The notes under the pieces are model-generated. The model was given only the letters and a program-made list of their open reading frames with translations. It did not search any database and was not told where the DNA came from. From IMG/VR virus record IMGVR_UViG_3300017727_000017, positions 1-50,330 of that record: 50,330 nt of DNA, one strand, 5' to 3'. This document shows positions 25,221 through 35,000 of the stretch, piece by piece. This DNA comes from a virus. Position numbers and translations under genes: made by a program. Position 1 is the first letter of the stretch. The number at the start of each line of letters is the position of its first letter.

Positions 25221-25985
25221 ATGAGAAAAATAGTATTAATTACCACTTGTCAAAATCAATTAAACATAGACGCTAGATTTGTTACATCCTTAATAAAAAC
25301 AATTGATTTATTAAAAAAAGAAGAAATTGAAGCGGAATATGTTTTTATAGAAAAAACAGATATTTCAGACGTTCATAAAAATCAAATTGTTGAAGAGTTT
25401 TTAAAGACTGAAGAAGTATCAGATTTTATATTTTTAAAATCAAATATTATATTTAAACCTCAAGACATTGTCGACATGTTAATAAAATATGAAGCTCAAA
25501 AAATTGTAGGTGGTTCATATAAAACAGATACTCATTCTCAAGTACCTCAACTTGCAATAGAATTAGATTTAGAAAAAACAGAAACAATGGTTGGAGATTT
25601 AAATTTAATTAAAGTTTCGTCTTTAGCTGATGGCTTTGTTAAAATAAATAAAAAAGTTTTTGAAGAACATAAAGATATTTTTGATAAATTTTTTTTTAAA
25701 AATGAATCAAAAGATGGAGATAGTTTTGAAGAACAAAAACCTTTTTATTTTAGCGCTCCTACTCTTGGAGAAGATAATTATTTTAAAGGTAGTTTTTACA
25801 GATTTTTAAATAAAGTAAAAACTGCAGGAGAAGATTTATGGTGTCATTTAGACTTTAATGCAAGTCAGATAGATGGAAATTATATTCATCATTATCCATT
25901 AAGAGATTTTATTAAAATGATAGAACATTTTAAAGAAAAACAAAAAAAACAAAAACCTGAAGAGGAAAAACAAGAGTTGAATTAA
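25221..25985 (+). CDS. Glycosyltransferase-like protein with degenerate DxD site
   Basis: The pattern matches GT-A glycosyltransferases of phages: N-terminal strand MRKIVLITTC, then FIFLKSNIIFKPQDIVDML at 70-87, IVGGSYKTD near 95-103, LADGFVKINKKVFEE, and ED at 184-185 followed by GEDLWCHLDFNASQ. In active members the 71-76 segment usually reads like F-I-D-A-D-I; here the expected acidic residues are Lys73-Ser74-Asn75. The metal-binding DxD is therefore missing, so it may be inactive, metal-independent or repurposed. It lies alone after the terminator, with a GGAG site and no good -35. A role in surface or virion glycan modification is inferred. Confidence 0.6.
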   Translation: MRKIVLITTCQNQLNIDARFVTSLIKTIDLLKKEEIEAEYVFIEKTDISDVHKNQIVEEFLKTEEVSDFIFLKSNIIFKPQDIVDMLIKYEAQKIVGGSYKTDTHSQVPQLAIELDLEKTETMVGDLNLIKVSSLADGFVKINKKVFEEHKDIFDKFFFKNESKDGDSFEEQKPFYFSAPTLGEDNYFKGSFYRFLNKVKTAGEDLWCHLDFNASQIDGNYIHHYPLRDFIKMIEHFKEKQKKQKPEEEKQELN

Positions 25986-25986
25986 T

Positions 25987-27510
25987 ATGGGATATTTAAA
26001 AAATTTAAAGAATGAGGTTTATGCATTAGAAAGTAATCCTTTACCGTCGGACCCTACGAAACCTATAAATCCTTTTGCACCTAAACCTACGGGGCCAACT
26101 TTACCTGATAGACAAATGGCAGCATATGGTGGTATCATGGGAGCCGCTGGAAGAAAACAGTATGGAATAGGTTCGTGGTTTCAAGAAAATATTATGGATC
26201 CAATAAAAGATAATCCTGAAGCGGCTGCGGCAGCAGCTATATATGGATTAGATACTTTTGGTGGTGACCAAGGAATTTTAGGAGGAAGGCTACCAGGTGG
26301 TAAAAGGTATATAAATGATGCTGTTGGAACTGCTGTAAATTTTATAACTGGAAGAGATAGACAAAAAAATACTGGATCAAATGACGAAATTGAAGAAGAA
26401 ATAAAAAGAGTTGTTAAAGAAAATAGAAGCGAAGGTTATAAAGATGGAAAATTTCAACTAAGTGATATTTTAGATATTGGTAAAGATGCAGTAGACTTTG
26501 TTACCGGAGGAAAAAAGGGAAACCCACAAAATAAAAACACAAATAGAAATGAAAATTACAGTGAAGGAACATATGGAAACGGTCAGTTTGAATTTAGTGA
26601 TATCTTAGATTTTTTAGGTGATAAAGAAAAAACAATACCTCTTGGAATGATAGGTACTTATATTAAAGAAAAATTTTTCCCTGGAGAAAAAGAACCTGAC
26701 CCTTATGAAAAATATTTATCTAATAGAAAAGCAGATGTAGAAAATTATTTAAGACTATATGGTCCAAAAGATTTTAAAAGAGACGTTTCTAAAAACCCGT
26801 ATTCACAAGAAGAAATAGAACAACATGTATTTGATAATACTCCAGAATATAGAGATAAAGCAGCGTCGGGTGGAATAATGAATATTCCGAGAAAAAATTA
26901 TATTTTAGGCGGCAAAATCACTGCCTCCCTTGAAGCACAACCTGGATCTGTTCCTTCTGGAAACTTAGATGATATTTTATCTGTTTTTAAAAATAAATTT
27001 GGAGGTAAATTAAATAGTGGCAAAAGTTTTGCTCCCGAAACCTCTGAAGAAAGAATTAGTCTTGATGAACTTAGCCCTGAAATGCTTTTAGGAGGTATGA
27101 AAACACCTATGGGCCTTAATGAAGAAGAAAGAGGTATAACATCTTTGTTAATGCAAGCTTTAAGAGATTTAAACTTTGATAGAACTGAAGCAGCCATGGG
27201 TGGCAGAATGAATTATTTTATGGGTGGAGACACTCCTGAAGAAAACGCGATGCAAGCAGCGGGCGTCGAGGGACTAGATATAAATATAAATCCTGAAGGT
27301 ATTAAAGAATTAGATATGAGAGAAACAGGTGGATTTATTCCACCCGTAGGTATAAAAGAAAAAGAAGATGATATTCCTGCGATGTTGTCTAATAACGAAT
27401 TTGTTTTTACTGCAGATGCTGTCAAAGGAATGGGTGATGGTGACGTAGATAAAGGGGCTGAACGTATGTACAGCATGATGAAAAAATTAGAAAATGGAGG
27501 AAGAGTATAA
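25987..27510 (+). CDS. Virion structural protein with EDDIPAMLSNNEFVF motif (507 aa)
   Basis: The C-terminus carries GGFIPPVGIKEKEDDIPAML, then SNNEFVFTADAVKGMGDGDV and a final LENGGRV. This block is common in structural proteins of marine phages of unknown function. Upstream are Gly/Ala/Met-rich patches (GGIMGAAGRKQYGIG, AMGGRMNYFMGGD). The sequence is mostly hydrophilic with low-complexity stretches. It begins 1 nt after the previous stop and overlaps the next start by one base. It is likely an internal or tail-associated virion protein; no enzyme domain is seen. Confidence 0.6.
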   Translation: MGYLKNLKNEVYALESNPLPSDPTKPINPFAPKPTGPTLPDRQMAAYGGIMGAAGRKQYGIGSWFQENIMDPIKDNPEAAAAAAIYGLDTFGGDQGILGGRLPGGKRYINDAVGTAVNFITGRDRQKNTGSNDEIEEEIKRVVKENRSEGYKDGKFQLSDILDIGKDAVDFVTGGKKGNPQNKNTNRNENYSEGTYGNGQFEFSDILDFLGDKEKTIPLGMIGTYIKEKFFPGEKEPDPYEKYLSNRKADVENYLRLYGPKDFKRDVSKNPYSQEEIEQHVFDNTPEYRDKAASGGIMNIPRKNYILGGKITASLEAQPGSVPSGNLDDILSVFKNKFGGKLNSGKSFAPETSEERISLDELSPEMLLGGMKTPMGLNEEERGITSLLMQALRDLNFDRTEAAMGGRMNYFMGGDTPEENAMQAAGVEGLDININPEGIKELDMRETGGFIPPVGIKEKEDDIPAMLSNNEFVFTADAVKGMGDGDVDKGAERMYSMMKKLENGGRV

Positions 27511-28364
27511 TGGCTATAAATAATTCAGCGGCATTAGAAGCAGCATCAAAAGGTTATTTAGGTGGAATAAATACATTAACTAACACTCCAATAGATACAT
27601 CTAAATTTGCTCCAGAGGTTATGAGAAGGTCAGACTTTTCAATGGCTAAAGACCAAGAACTGGCTAGAAGAGCTGGTCTTGGAGGTATAACTTTTGATGA
27701 TAAGGGCGGTGTAAAAAGTATTGGAGCTGGTACAGGTGTTATGTCTTTTGAACCTTTTATGGAGAGAGCGGGTCAATTCTCAGGTCCTGATGCTTACCAA
27801 CAGTTTATGTCTCCTTATCAACAAGACGTAATTGATACAACACTTACAGAATATGATTTACAGTCTCAAAGAGGAATTCAAGGTATTGCTGATAGAGCAG
27901 TATCTTCAGGAGCTTTTGGCGGTGGTAGAGAAGGTGTTGAAAGAGCAAATTATCAAACAGATTCAGATAGAAACAGAGCTGCATTACAAGCTCAATTACT
28001 CGGTCAAAATTTTGGTCAAGCACAAGCGGCAGCAGGTAGAGCATTTGGTGAACAGACAAACCTTGCATCACTACAGCCTGCATTAGAAGGACAAATGTTT
28101 GCTGCAATGGGTGCTGTAGGAGGTGAAGATTTAGCATATAGAACTGCAGTTTCAGATGCTGATAAACAAAGAGAAAGATTAGCAGCTTACGAACCATATG
28201 AAAGAGCAGCTTTTTTAGGATCTGGCATAGGATCATTAGCTTCTTCAGGAATGTCAGCACCTAGTTCTCCATTAGGAACAGGTATGAGTTCTCCACAAAT
28301 GACTCCACTTGAGACAGCTCTAAAAGCTGGAACAACATTAGGTGGAATATATGGAACTATATAA
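27510..28364 (+). CDS. Tail/internal virion structural protein (284 aa)
   Basis: Central region MSPYQQDVIDTTLTEYD, then SGAFGGGREGVERANYQTD and RAALQAQLLGQNFGQAQAAA, is a signature I recognise from many pelagiphage and cyanophage virion proteins. The protein is Ala/Gln/Gly-rich and helical. The N-terminus is polar and the last 50 residues are Ser/Pro/Gly-rich. It overlaps the upstream gene by one base, in an uninterrupted virion-protein operon. Likely an internal virion protein; the biochemical role is unknown. Confidence 0.65.
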   Translation: MAINNSAALEAASKGYLGGINTLTNTPIDTSKFAPEVMRRSDFSMAKDQELARRAGLGGITFDDKGGVKSIGAGTGVMSFEPFMERAGQFSGPDAYQQFMSPYQQDVIDTTLTEYDLQSQRGIQGIADRAVSSGAFGGGREGVERANYQTDSDRNRAALQAQLLGQNFGQAQAAAGRAFGEQTNLASLQPALEGQMFAAMGAVGGEDLAYRTAVSDADKQRERLAAYEPYERAAFLGSGIGSLASSGMSAPSSPLGTGMSSPQMTPLETALKAGTTLGGIYGTI

Positions 28365-28367
28365 AAA

Positions 28368-29372
28368 ATGAAAAATATTTTAACAAGACCTATGTTTAGA
28401 AAAGGTGGTTTGTCTCAAAGACAAAACTACAATGCAGGCGGTCTTACTCAAATACAAAATCATGGACGTATGGGTTTTGCAGACGGACCAGAAGATCCCA
28501 AAGGACCCACTAAAGCAGAAGTGCTAGAAAAATATAATATGCTAAGACAAGTTCTCCCTCAACAAAAAGATACTAGGTTTCTTAGATATTTATCTAGAGC
28601 GGGAAATCAATTAGGACAAAAACGACAGCCTGGTACTACTGCGTTGCAGAGAATTATAAATGCGGCTAGTGGTGACCCATTAGAAAAATTATATGCAGAA
28701 ACAGATGAAAGATCAGCCTATGATCAAGGATTACAATCACTAGCTTTAGAACAAACTTTAAAAGATTTAGAGAGAAAAAGAAATCTTTTCGATTCAGAAA
28801 ATGCTAGAAAAAACAAAATGGATGATGAACTTAAAGTATATAGAGATAAATTAGAAATTGAAGATGAGTTTAGTACTTCAAGTGATAATACTCCTACAGA
28901 TATTCAAATAAGAACATATGTAGAAGAGGATATGAGAAAAAGAGGTCTAGAACCATACGACGAAGATGGAAGACCTAGTAAAGATTTTCAAAGAGAATTA
29001 AAATTTACAAAACAAGGGGTGTACGCTAAAGAAGATTCAGAAATAAAATTTCCTTTATCACAAGTAGCCGGAGGTAAAAGAGAGATGGAAGCTTCTATAA
29101 AAATAAATCAAATGCAAAGAATAAAAGAAGATAATGCGAGAAGAGCCCAAAGCGCTGGAATAGATTTATCTACAGTAGAGTTTCACGAATTTGGACAGGA
29201 CCTTTTAAACTATGTATTATATATAGGAGAAGAAGGTATTGAAATAGCTGATGCAAATGGTAAACCAATGATCGTTCCAGGATCAGCATATGTTATGAGA
29301 GTCGGTGATGAAGTAATATATTACGATATTAATTTTAAAGAAATTGATGTTCCAACAGTAGATGCTCAATAG
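28368..29372 (+). CDS. Putative internal virion protein (334 aa)
   Basis: The first 45 residues have three glycine-rich segments (RPMFRKGGLSQRQ, NAGGLTQIQ, GRMGFADGPEDPKG) like those in the genes at 3, 2219 and 25987. They look like a short sorting, cleavage or membrane-contact motif. The rest is charged and helical, followed by a compact region near 270-330 with VLYIGEEGIEIADANG. The FADGPEDP DNA is 23 bases identical to that in the gene at 2219. No enzyme domain seen. Confidence 0.6.
   Translation: MKNILTRPMFRKGGLSQRQNYNAGGLTQIQNHGRMGFADGPEDPKGPTKAEVLEKYNMLRQVLPQQKDTRFLRYLSRAGNQLGQKRQPGTTALQRIINAASGDPLEKLYAETDERSAYDQGLQSLALEQTLKDLERKRNLFDSENARKNKMDDELKVYRDKLEIEDEFSTSSDNTPTDIQIRTYVEEDMRKRGLEPYDEDGRPSKDFQRELKFTKQGVYAKEDSEIKFPLSQVAGGKREMEASIKINQMQRIKEDNARRAQSAGIDLSTVEFHEFGQDLLNYVLYIGEEGIEIADANGKPMIVPGSAYVMRVGDEVIYYDINFKEIDVPTVDAQ
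28476..28498 (+). repeat. 23-bp direct repeat, copy 2 (FADGPEDP coding)
   Basis: Identical over 23 bases to 4724-4746 and in the same reading frame. The bases on both sides differ, so the identity ends sharply. Confidence 0.8.
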
Positions 29373-29380
29373 GAAATGAA

Positions 29381-32300
29381 ATGGCTTCTTACTCAGATTT
29401 TGTAAATAGAAATAAAAAAATTAAAAAAAAAGATAGAGAAAAAAACACTGATCCTTATTTAAGAAGAGACACAATTCTAAAAGGTTTAGGATTAGGTAGG
29501 TTTTATTTGCCTGGTAATGAATTAAAACCTGAAGCAGAAAACAATCAAAAACTAAGTAACATAGAATCTGGTTTGGCCGGCGTAGCGTCTGGTATGTTAA
29601 AAGTTCCCGAAGGTATTATATCTTTAGGAGCAGAATTAATTGATTTAGGTCTTGATACCAACACGGCCGCTGAAATAGAAATGCTTTTCGATAAATTAAA
29701 TCCATTTGAAGACGCTGCAAGCGAAAGAGCAATAGGAAGACTAACTGAGGCTTTAGTTCAAATAGGTGTACCAGGAACGATAGGAGCAAAGACTGCAACT
29801 AAACTAGCTACAAAAGCTTTAAATGCAAAAAAATCAGGGAATCTTTTAAACCCAGCTTCATCTAATATTAAAAAAGGTTTAGATAAATCTAGAAGACTAA
29901 ATGAATTAACAGGTAGACAAAAATTTGGAGCTATGGTTATAGGTGGTGCAACAGGTGAAACTCTTGTAGCTGACGTTGAAAGAATAGGAAGTTTCGGAGA
30001 TGTTTTTAAAAGAGGACCAACCGAGTTGGATAGAGAAGAATTTGATGATCCATCTGAAGATGCTCAAAGAAAAATATTAAACAGGATTAGATTCGGTAGT
30101 GAATCTTTAGCATTGACACCTTTTGTTTACGGTACTGGAAAATTTATAGGGGCGTTAGCTAAACAGGGTAAACATTTAGCATATAGTGATTCTGCAATCG
30201 AAAGAGCTGTGGATAAATTCGCTTCTGTCTTTAGGTTTAGAGGTGCTAAACCGGTCGAACAAGCTGTTGCAAAAGAAACAGAATCTACAAGAAAAATGGC
30301 AGATTTAAATTTTTCTATGGAACAAGTAAAAAGAATAGATAAGGAAGTAGACGCAATTTTCCCTGAAACTAAAAAATTTTTCTTTCAAGCAAATAGAAAA
30401 GAAAGAAAAGAGTTTTTAAAAGTACTGGATGAAACTTTGTTTTCTGGACCTCTTACAAAAGGCTTAGATGAAAATTTAAGAATAAAAATAGTTGATATGA
30501 TGAGTAAGGCAGGTGCTAAGCCAGAAGGTATTAAAACAGTTATGACTGGTTTGGAAAGAAGTAGAGATTATTTTGTCAGCTTAATAGAACAAGCTTCTAA
30601 TACTCCAGCAATAGTAGATTTACCAAATAATTTAACTGGAGAGTTATCTAAATTGCTAGGTAATAGAGTTAAAAATTCTATATCAAACACTTTTGAAATT
30701 TTTGATAATCCTAACGCGGGTTTTCTTCAATCTTACAAACCTACTAGAGATTCAATAGAAAAAGTAAAACAAATTTTTATAAGATATGCAGCTAAAAATA
30801 ATCAAGTGGTTACTCCTCAAATGGCTGAAGGCTATGTAAATGATATAATAAAATCTGTTTCTAAAATGGATCCTAAAAAAGACACTCTCCCAACCTTTAA
30901 TTATCCAAATTTAACAAAAGGTGCTCAAGACCCTTATAATTTTAAAACATTTAGTCAAACATTAGAAAAAAATTTACCCGACGGTAAAAAATCTATTGAA
31001 GTTATTGGTAAAGGAAGCAAAGCTTTTAGAGATTTGTTTGGTGAAATAGAAGACGCTAGACACTCTATATATGAAACAATGTCTCGTTTGTCTATAATAA
31101 CCCGTAGAGGACAAATGTTTGAAGAAATGTTAAATGCCGATAAAGCAATAAAATCAAATGTCACTTCAGCAACACCTTATGGTCAAAGAGGTTTTTTTCA
31201 TGCATCACCTATAGCAGCTAAAGAAGCTTTTGGTACTAATGCAACAGTCGTTAAGCTCCCTGAAAAATTACAAAAATATTTTCCTGATGAAAATATTTAT
31301 ACAACTCAAGAAATATCAGAAGGTTTTGAATCAGTATCTAAACTTCAGGAGTTTATGAGGGGAGAAACTGGAGGACCTTTAGGTAAAACATTTTCTTGGT
31401 TATGGAGAAATTTACTTCTTACACCTAAAGCTGGTGCGCAGTTTGCAAAAACAATTTTATCCGTTCCAACACATATAAGAAATTTTTTAAGTTCCGGAGT
31501 ATTCGCTGTTGGTAATGGAACATTACTTACAGATCCAAGATTAATTGGAAAAGCAATGAATAACGCTAGAAAAGTAGTTCAAGTAGGATTAAGACAGCCA
31601 GAAGCTATGGCTAAGTATAGAGAATATTTAGATTTAGGTATTGTAAATACAAACGTTAGAATGGGTGACTTAAAAAATCTTATGAAAGACGTAAAATTTG
31701 GAGAAGGTAATATTGCAACAGACAGTGTTTTATTTCCAATGTTAAACAGTCTAAGTAAAAACGTAAGTAAAGGTGTTAGAGGTGTTGGTAGATTTATGCA
31801 AGACGCATATGTGGCAGAAGATGATTTTTGGAAAATATATAATTTTGAAGTAGAGTTAGAAAGACTAATTCAAGCATATGAAAAATCTGGAATGAAAGTT
31901 GGACCTAATATGATAAATCAATTAAAATTAGATGCTGCTGATATTGTAAAAAACACTGTTCCTAATTATGCTAGAGTCGGGCAATTTGTTCGAGCGGCGA
32001 GAATGTCTCCTTTTGGAAATTTTATGTCCTGGCCTTCTGAGGTATGGAGAACTGGATATGGTGTATTTAGACAAGGATTAAAAGAATTAAAAGATCCAGT
32101 CACAAGAGGAATAGGTATGAAAAGATTAACAGGTATGACGTTTGCAACAGCGGCTTTACCTCTTGCAATTGTAGAAGGGTCTAAAGCTATTTTTGGAGTT
32201 TCTGATGAAGAAGCAGACGCAGCAAATTATTTTGTTGCGCCATGGGCGGTTGATTCGCAGAAAATACTTATGAAAGATTCAATTGATGATGAATATTACT

Positions 32301-33394
32301 ACATAGATTGGAGTAGAAATAATGTTTATGATACTCTTACTCGTCCTTTTCAAACGGTTTTAAATAATATTCAAAAAGGAATTGAAGATGACGATGTTTT
32401 AATAAGAGGTTTTACTGAAGGTTTAATTAAATCCTTAGGAAAACAAGCAGAACCGTTTGTGTCGGAGTCTATTTTTACAGAAGCGTTTATGGACATATTA
32501 GCTAGAAATGGAAGAACTAGAGAAGGTAAAGTTTTATATAACGAAAGAACACCGGATGGTGAAAAATATCAAATTATTACTCAGCATTTAGCAAATACTT
32601 TAATGCCTACAACTCAACCTTTTCAAAGAACTATAAAAGCTATTACAGGCGAGCCTGGACGTGGTGGAGAACTATATGAAATAGTTCCAGAAGTTGCAGG
32701 TATATTTGGTATGAGACCTATTAAGATTGATCCAAAAAAGAGTCTTGGATATTATTTGTATAAATTTCAAACGGATCAATCTGCAGACAGAAGAAATTTT
32801 ACAGGAGGTAAGTTTGGAGTTTTAAGTGGACAAAGAAAAACACCTCAAGAAGTTGTAGAAAGATTTTTTATAGCCAATAAACAATTATTTGAAACGCAAA
32901 GAGAATTTAAACAAGTAATAAATGCTGCTGAAACACTGGGAGTAAGCGAAGATGATCTCTACGAAGTTTTTGAAGATAGAGGTTTATCTCCAAAAATATT
33001 GTCTAGATTATTGGACGGTGAATTTAAACCATTTGAGCCTGGTAAAAATATTCTTAATAGATTTGAAAAAATTGCAGAGGAGACTGGAGTACCAAATCCT
33101 TATGGCCCAGCTGAACGAATCATAGATAGAATTCTTGACGATCTATATCAACAAGATTTAAATAAACCTTTTAATTTAAATATAGAAAAATATTTACCTG
33201 AAATGAATATACAAAATCAACAGTCGTCAATGAAACCTTTACCACCTACACCTATGCCGAATCCAGGGGCTTTTAAAACTCCGGTTCAACAAAATCCTAT
33301 GTTGGCCTCAGGTTTAACACCTATGGAAGAGTCATATTTATCACCCTCTGAAAAACAAATAAGACTAAGATCAAGAGGAATTAATAATGCCTAA
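29381..33394 (+). CDS. Large internal virion/ejection protein (1337 aa)
   Basis: The longest gene in the window, in the position and size class of T7-type gp16 or related ejection proteins that form a conduit through the host envelope. It starts with a Lys-rich tail, then a Gly/Ala/Leu-rich segment around 60-160 (LAGVASGMLKVPEGI, VGGATGETLV) that could be amphipathic or membrane-associated. Long charged helical domains follow, with an aromatic, hydrophobic patch near residues 930-960 (MTFATAALPLAIVEGSKAIF). No lytic transglycosylase motif was found. The C-terminus is Pro/Met/Gln-rich. The ejection role is inferred. Confidence 0.6.
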   Translation: MASYSDFVNRNKKIKKKDREKNTDPYLRRDTILKGLGLGRFYLPGNELKPEAENNQKLSNIESGLAGVASGMLKVPEGIISLGAELIDLGLDTNTAAEIEMLFDKLNPFEDAASERAIGRLTEALVQIGVPGTIGAKTATKLATKALNAKKSGNLLNPASSNIKKGLDKSRRLNELTGRQKFGAMVIGGATGETLVADVERIGSFGDVFKRGPTELDREEFDDPSEDAQRKILNRIRFGSESLALTPFVYGTGKFIGALAKQGKHLAYSDSAIERAVDKFASVFRFRGAKPVEQAVAKETESTRKMADLNFSMEQVKRIDKEVDAIFPETKKFFFQANRKERKEFLKVLDETLFSGPLTKGLDENLRIKIVDMMSKAGAKPEGIKTVMTGLERSRDYFVSLIEQASNTPAIVDLPNNLTGELSKLLGNRVKNSISNTFEIFDNPNAGFLQSYKPTRDSIEKVKQIFIRYAAKNNQVVTPQMAEGYVNDIIKSVSKMDPKKDTLPTFNYPNLTKGAQDPYNFKTFSQTLEKNLPDGKKSIEVIGKGSKAFRDLFGEIEDARHSIYETMSRLSIITRRGQMFEEMLNADKAIKSNVTSATPYGQRGFFHASPIAAKEAFGTNATVVKLPEKLQKYFPDENIYTTQEISEGFESVSKLQEFMRGETGGPLGKTFSWLWRNLLLTPKAGAQFAKTILSVPTHIRNFLSSGVFAVGNGTLLTDPRLIGKAMNNARKVVQVGLRQPEAMAKYREYLDLGIVNTNVRMGDLKNLMKDVKFGEGNIATDSVLFPMLNSLSKNVSKGVRGVGRFMQDAYVAEDDFWKIYNFEVELERLIQAYEKSGMKVGPNMINQLKLDAADIVKNTVPNYARVGQFVRAARMSPFGNFMSWPSEVWRTGYGVFRQGLKELKDPVTRGIGMKRLTGMTFATAALPLAIVEGSKAIFGVSDEEADAANYFVAPWAVDSQKILMKDSIDDEYYYIDWSRNNVYDTLTRPFQTVLNNIQKGIEDDDVLIRGFTEGLIKSLGKQAEPFVSESIFTEAFMDILARNGRTREGKVLYNERTPDGEKYQIITQHLANTLMPTTQPFQRTIKAITGEPGRGGELYEIVPEVAGIFGMRPIKIDPKKSLGYYLYKFQTDQSADRRNFTGGKFGVLSGQRKTPQEVVERFFIANKQLFETQREFKQVINAAETLGVSEDDLYEVFEDRGLSPKILSRLLDGEFKPFEPGKNILNRFEKIAEETGVPNPYGPAERIIDRILDDLYQQDLNKPFNLNIEKYLPEMNIQNQQSSMKPLPPTPMPNPGAFKTPVQQNPMLASGLTPMEESYLSPSEKQIRLRSRGINNA

Positions 33395-33566
33395 AAAATC
33401 AGCATTAGAAAAAATTGAATCTCACGAAAAACTTTGTAGAATAATGCAAAAACAAACGTTCGAACAAATAAAAGAAATGCAAGAAAGAATTAAAAGATTA
33501 GAGTATTGGATTGTTGGCGGTATGGGAGCCGTAATTGTAATTTTACTTTCAGATATTATTAATTAA
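33387..33566 (+). CDS. Small coiled-coil plus TM protein, XhlA/holin-like (59 aa)
   Basis: ATG overlaps the end of the 1337-aa gene by 8 nt. Residues 5-40 form a charged amphipathic helix (LEKIESHEKLCRIMQKQT), and residues 41-58 a hydrophobic segment (WIVGGMGAVIVILLSDII). This N-terminal coiled coil with a single C-terminal TM resembles XhlA-type and other small lysis-associated proteins. Its stop overlaps that of the minus-strand helicase by 3 nt, so it ends the late operon. It is a candidate holin, antiholin or virion membrane anchor. Confidence 0.6.
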   Translation: MPKKSALEKIESHEKLCRIMQKQTFEQIKEMQERIKRLEYWIVGGMGAVIVILLSDIIN

Positions 33567-34993
33567 ATCCAAGATTTAATTTCTTCACCCATAATTTGAC
33601 TAGCAATGTTTTGTTTTTTACGTAAAGCTAAAACTATTCTATCATCAACAGTATCTTCAGAAATAATATCAATGTAAGTCATAGGTTTAGTTTGGCCAAT
33701 ACGATCTATACGAGCTTCTGATTGAGTTCTTTTTTCTAAATCATAACCATTAGAAAAATAAACCATTGTATTTGCAGCAGTTAATGTGATACCATAACCG
33801 CCGGTTTGTGTTGTACCTATAAAAAATCTACACTTGTCATCTTCTTGAAATTTCTTTATGTTATCTTGTCTTTTTTCTTGAGGTGTTAACCCATAATAAT
33901 CAACATAACTATCTTCACCATACTCTTTTGATATAGCATTTATAATTTTATTAATATCTCTTTGATACTGAGCCCAAATAACAACCTTACCTTCAACTTG
34001 TTGTACAATATCTAAAAGTTCATCAACTCTCTTACAAGGTAAGTCTTTTGTAGAGCCATCATCAGCTACAAAGTGGCCACAAGTTATTTGATGTAGACGC
34101 ATTAGTTGAGTTAATACAGTATTAGTGGTTAATACTTTTCCATCTAAATGCGCTAAAGCAGTTTGTTTCATTTCTTTATAAACTTTTTCTTGTTCTGGAG
34201 TCATTGATACAGTTCTTTTCATCCAAGTTTTTTTAGGTAAATCTAAACAATCTTCTTTTAAAACTCTGTATGAAAAAGGTTTTAATTTATCTGAAAGCTC
34301 ACCCAAGTTTCTATAACCAACAATAACTTGAACCGTTCTTGCACCTAAATTCATATTACGCATAACAGCGTATCTAGCTCTAAAAGTAAAAAAAGAATGA
34401 TGACCTAAAAGATATGGGTCTAAAAACTCACACTGAGAATATAAATCTAGGGGTGATTTAGTAATAGGAGAACCTGTAAGTATTCTTCTATACTTGGAGT
34501 CTTTTGATATCTTTAAAATATTTTTAGTTCGTTTAGCAGAAGGGTTTTTAATAGTTGTAGCTTCATCAATGGCAATCATAGACTTATGAGAAGATAAAAA
34601 TTTATCTGCAAACTCTAAACCTTTTTTAGTAGAAAAGGCTTCAACATTCATAATTAAAATATGTAGATCAGTCCCTGTTTCAAACAAAGTGTTTAGCTCT
34701 TTTAATTTTGGTTTGGTATGTGATGCAGTCCAAAGAACAGTTTTCTTTTCAATATGATCAGCCATGTGTACCGGTATTTCAGAATCGTACCAGTTTTTAT
34801 AAACACCTTTAGGTGCAATTAAAAGAAGACCATTTATTTCTCCTTTGTCATACAGCATAGATACATTATCAATTAATACTTTTGATTTACCTGTACCCAT
34901 TTCCATAAAATAAGCGTAGACTTCTTTGTCCCAAGACATTTCTAAGGCTTTAAGTTGATGCGCAAAAGGTTTTGTTTTAAATTTATAGAACAT
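33563..34993 (-). CDS. SNF2-type SF2 helicase/ATPase (476 aa)
   Basis: An ATP-driven DNA translocase. Motifs: AHQLKAL Q-like motif at 11-17, Walker A GTGKS at 33-37, LLIAPKGVYKNWYDSE (Ia), DEAT at 143-146, LTGSP at 172-176, a second RecA domain with VIWAQYQRD and YYGLT, and motif VI QSEARIDRIGQ at 424-434. These are the hallmarks of short SNF2-like enzymes found in phages. Length matches single-module phage forms. It is on the minus strand, in a two-gene island with its own promoter. Possible roles include removal of DNA-bound proteins, replication restart or anti-defence; the substrate is unknown. Confidence 0.9.
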   Translation of the reverse strand: MFYKFKTKPFAHQLKALEMSWDKEVYAYFMEMGTGKSKVLIDNVSMLYDKGEINGLLLIAPKGVYKNWYDSEIPVHMADHIEKKTVLWTASHTKPKLKELNTLFETGTDLHILIMNVEAFSTKKGLEFADKFLSSHKSMIAIDEATTIKNPSAKRTKNILKISKDSKYRRILTGSPITKSPLDLYSQCEFLDPYLLGHHSFFTFRARYAVMRNMNLGARTVQVIVGYRNLGELSDKLKPFSYRVLKEDCLDLPKKTWMKRTVSMTPEQEKVYKEMKQTALAHLDGKVLTTNTVLTQLMRLHQITCGHFVADDGSTKDLPCKRVDELLDIVQQVEGKVVIWAQYQRDINKIINAISKEYGEDSYVDYYGLTPQEKRQDNIKKFQEDDKCRFFIGTTQTGGYGITLTAANTMVYFSNGYDLEKRTQSEARIDRIGQTKPMTYIDIISEDTVDDRIVLALRKKQNIASQIMGEEIKSWI

Positions 34994-35000
34994 AATATTT

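Noticed and set aside
27832-28260. Long + and - strand frames inside the 284-aa virion gene
   Set aside because: Their composition (Leu/His/Gln-rich) reflects the codon pattern of the real gene; no start signals.
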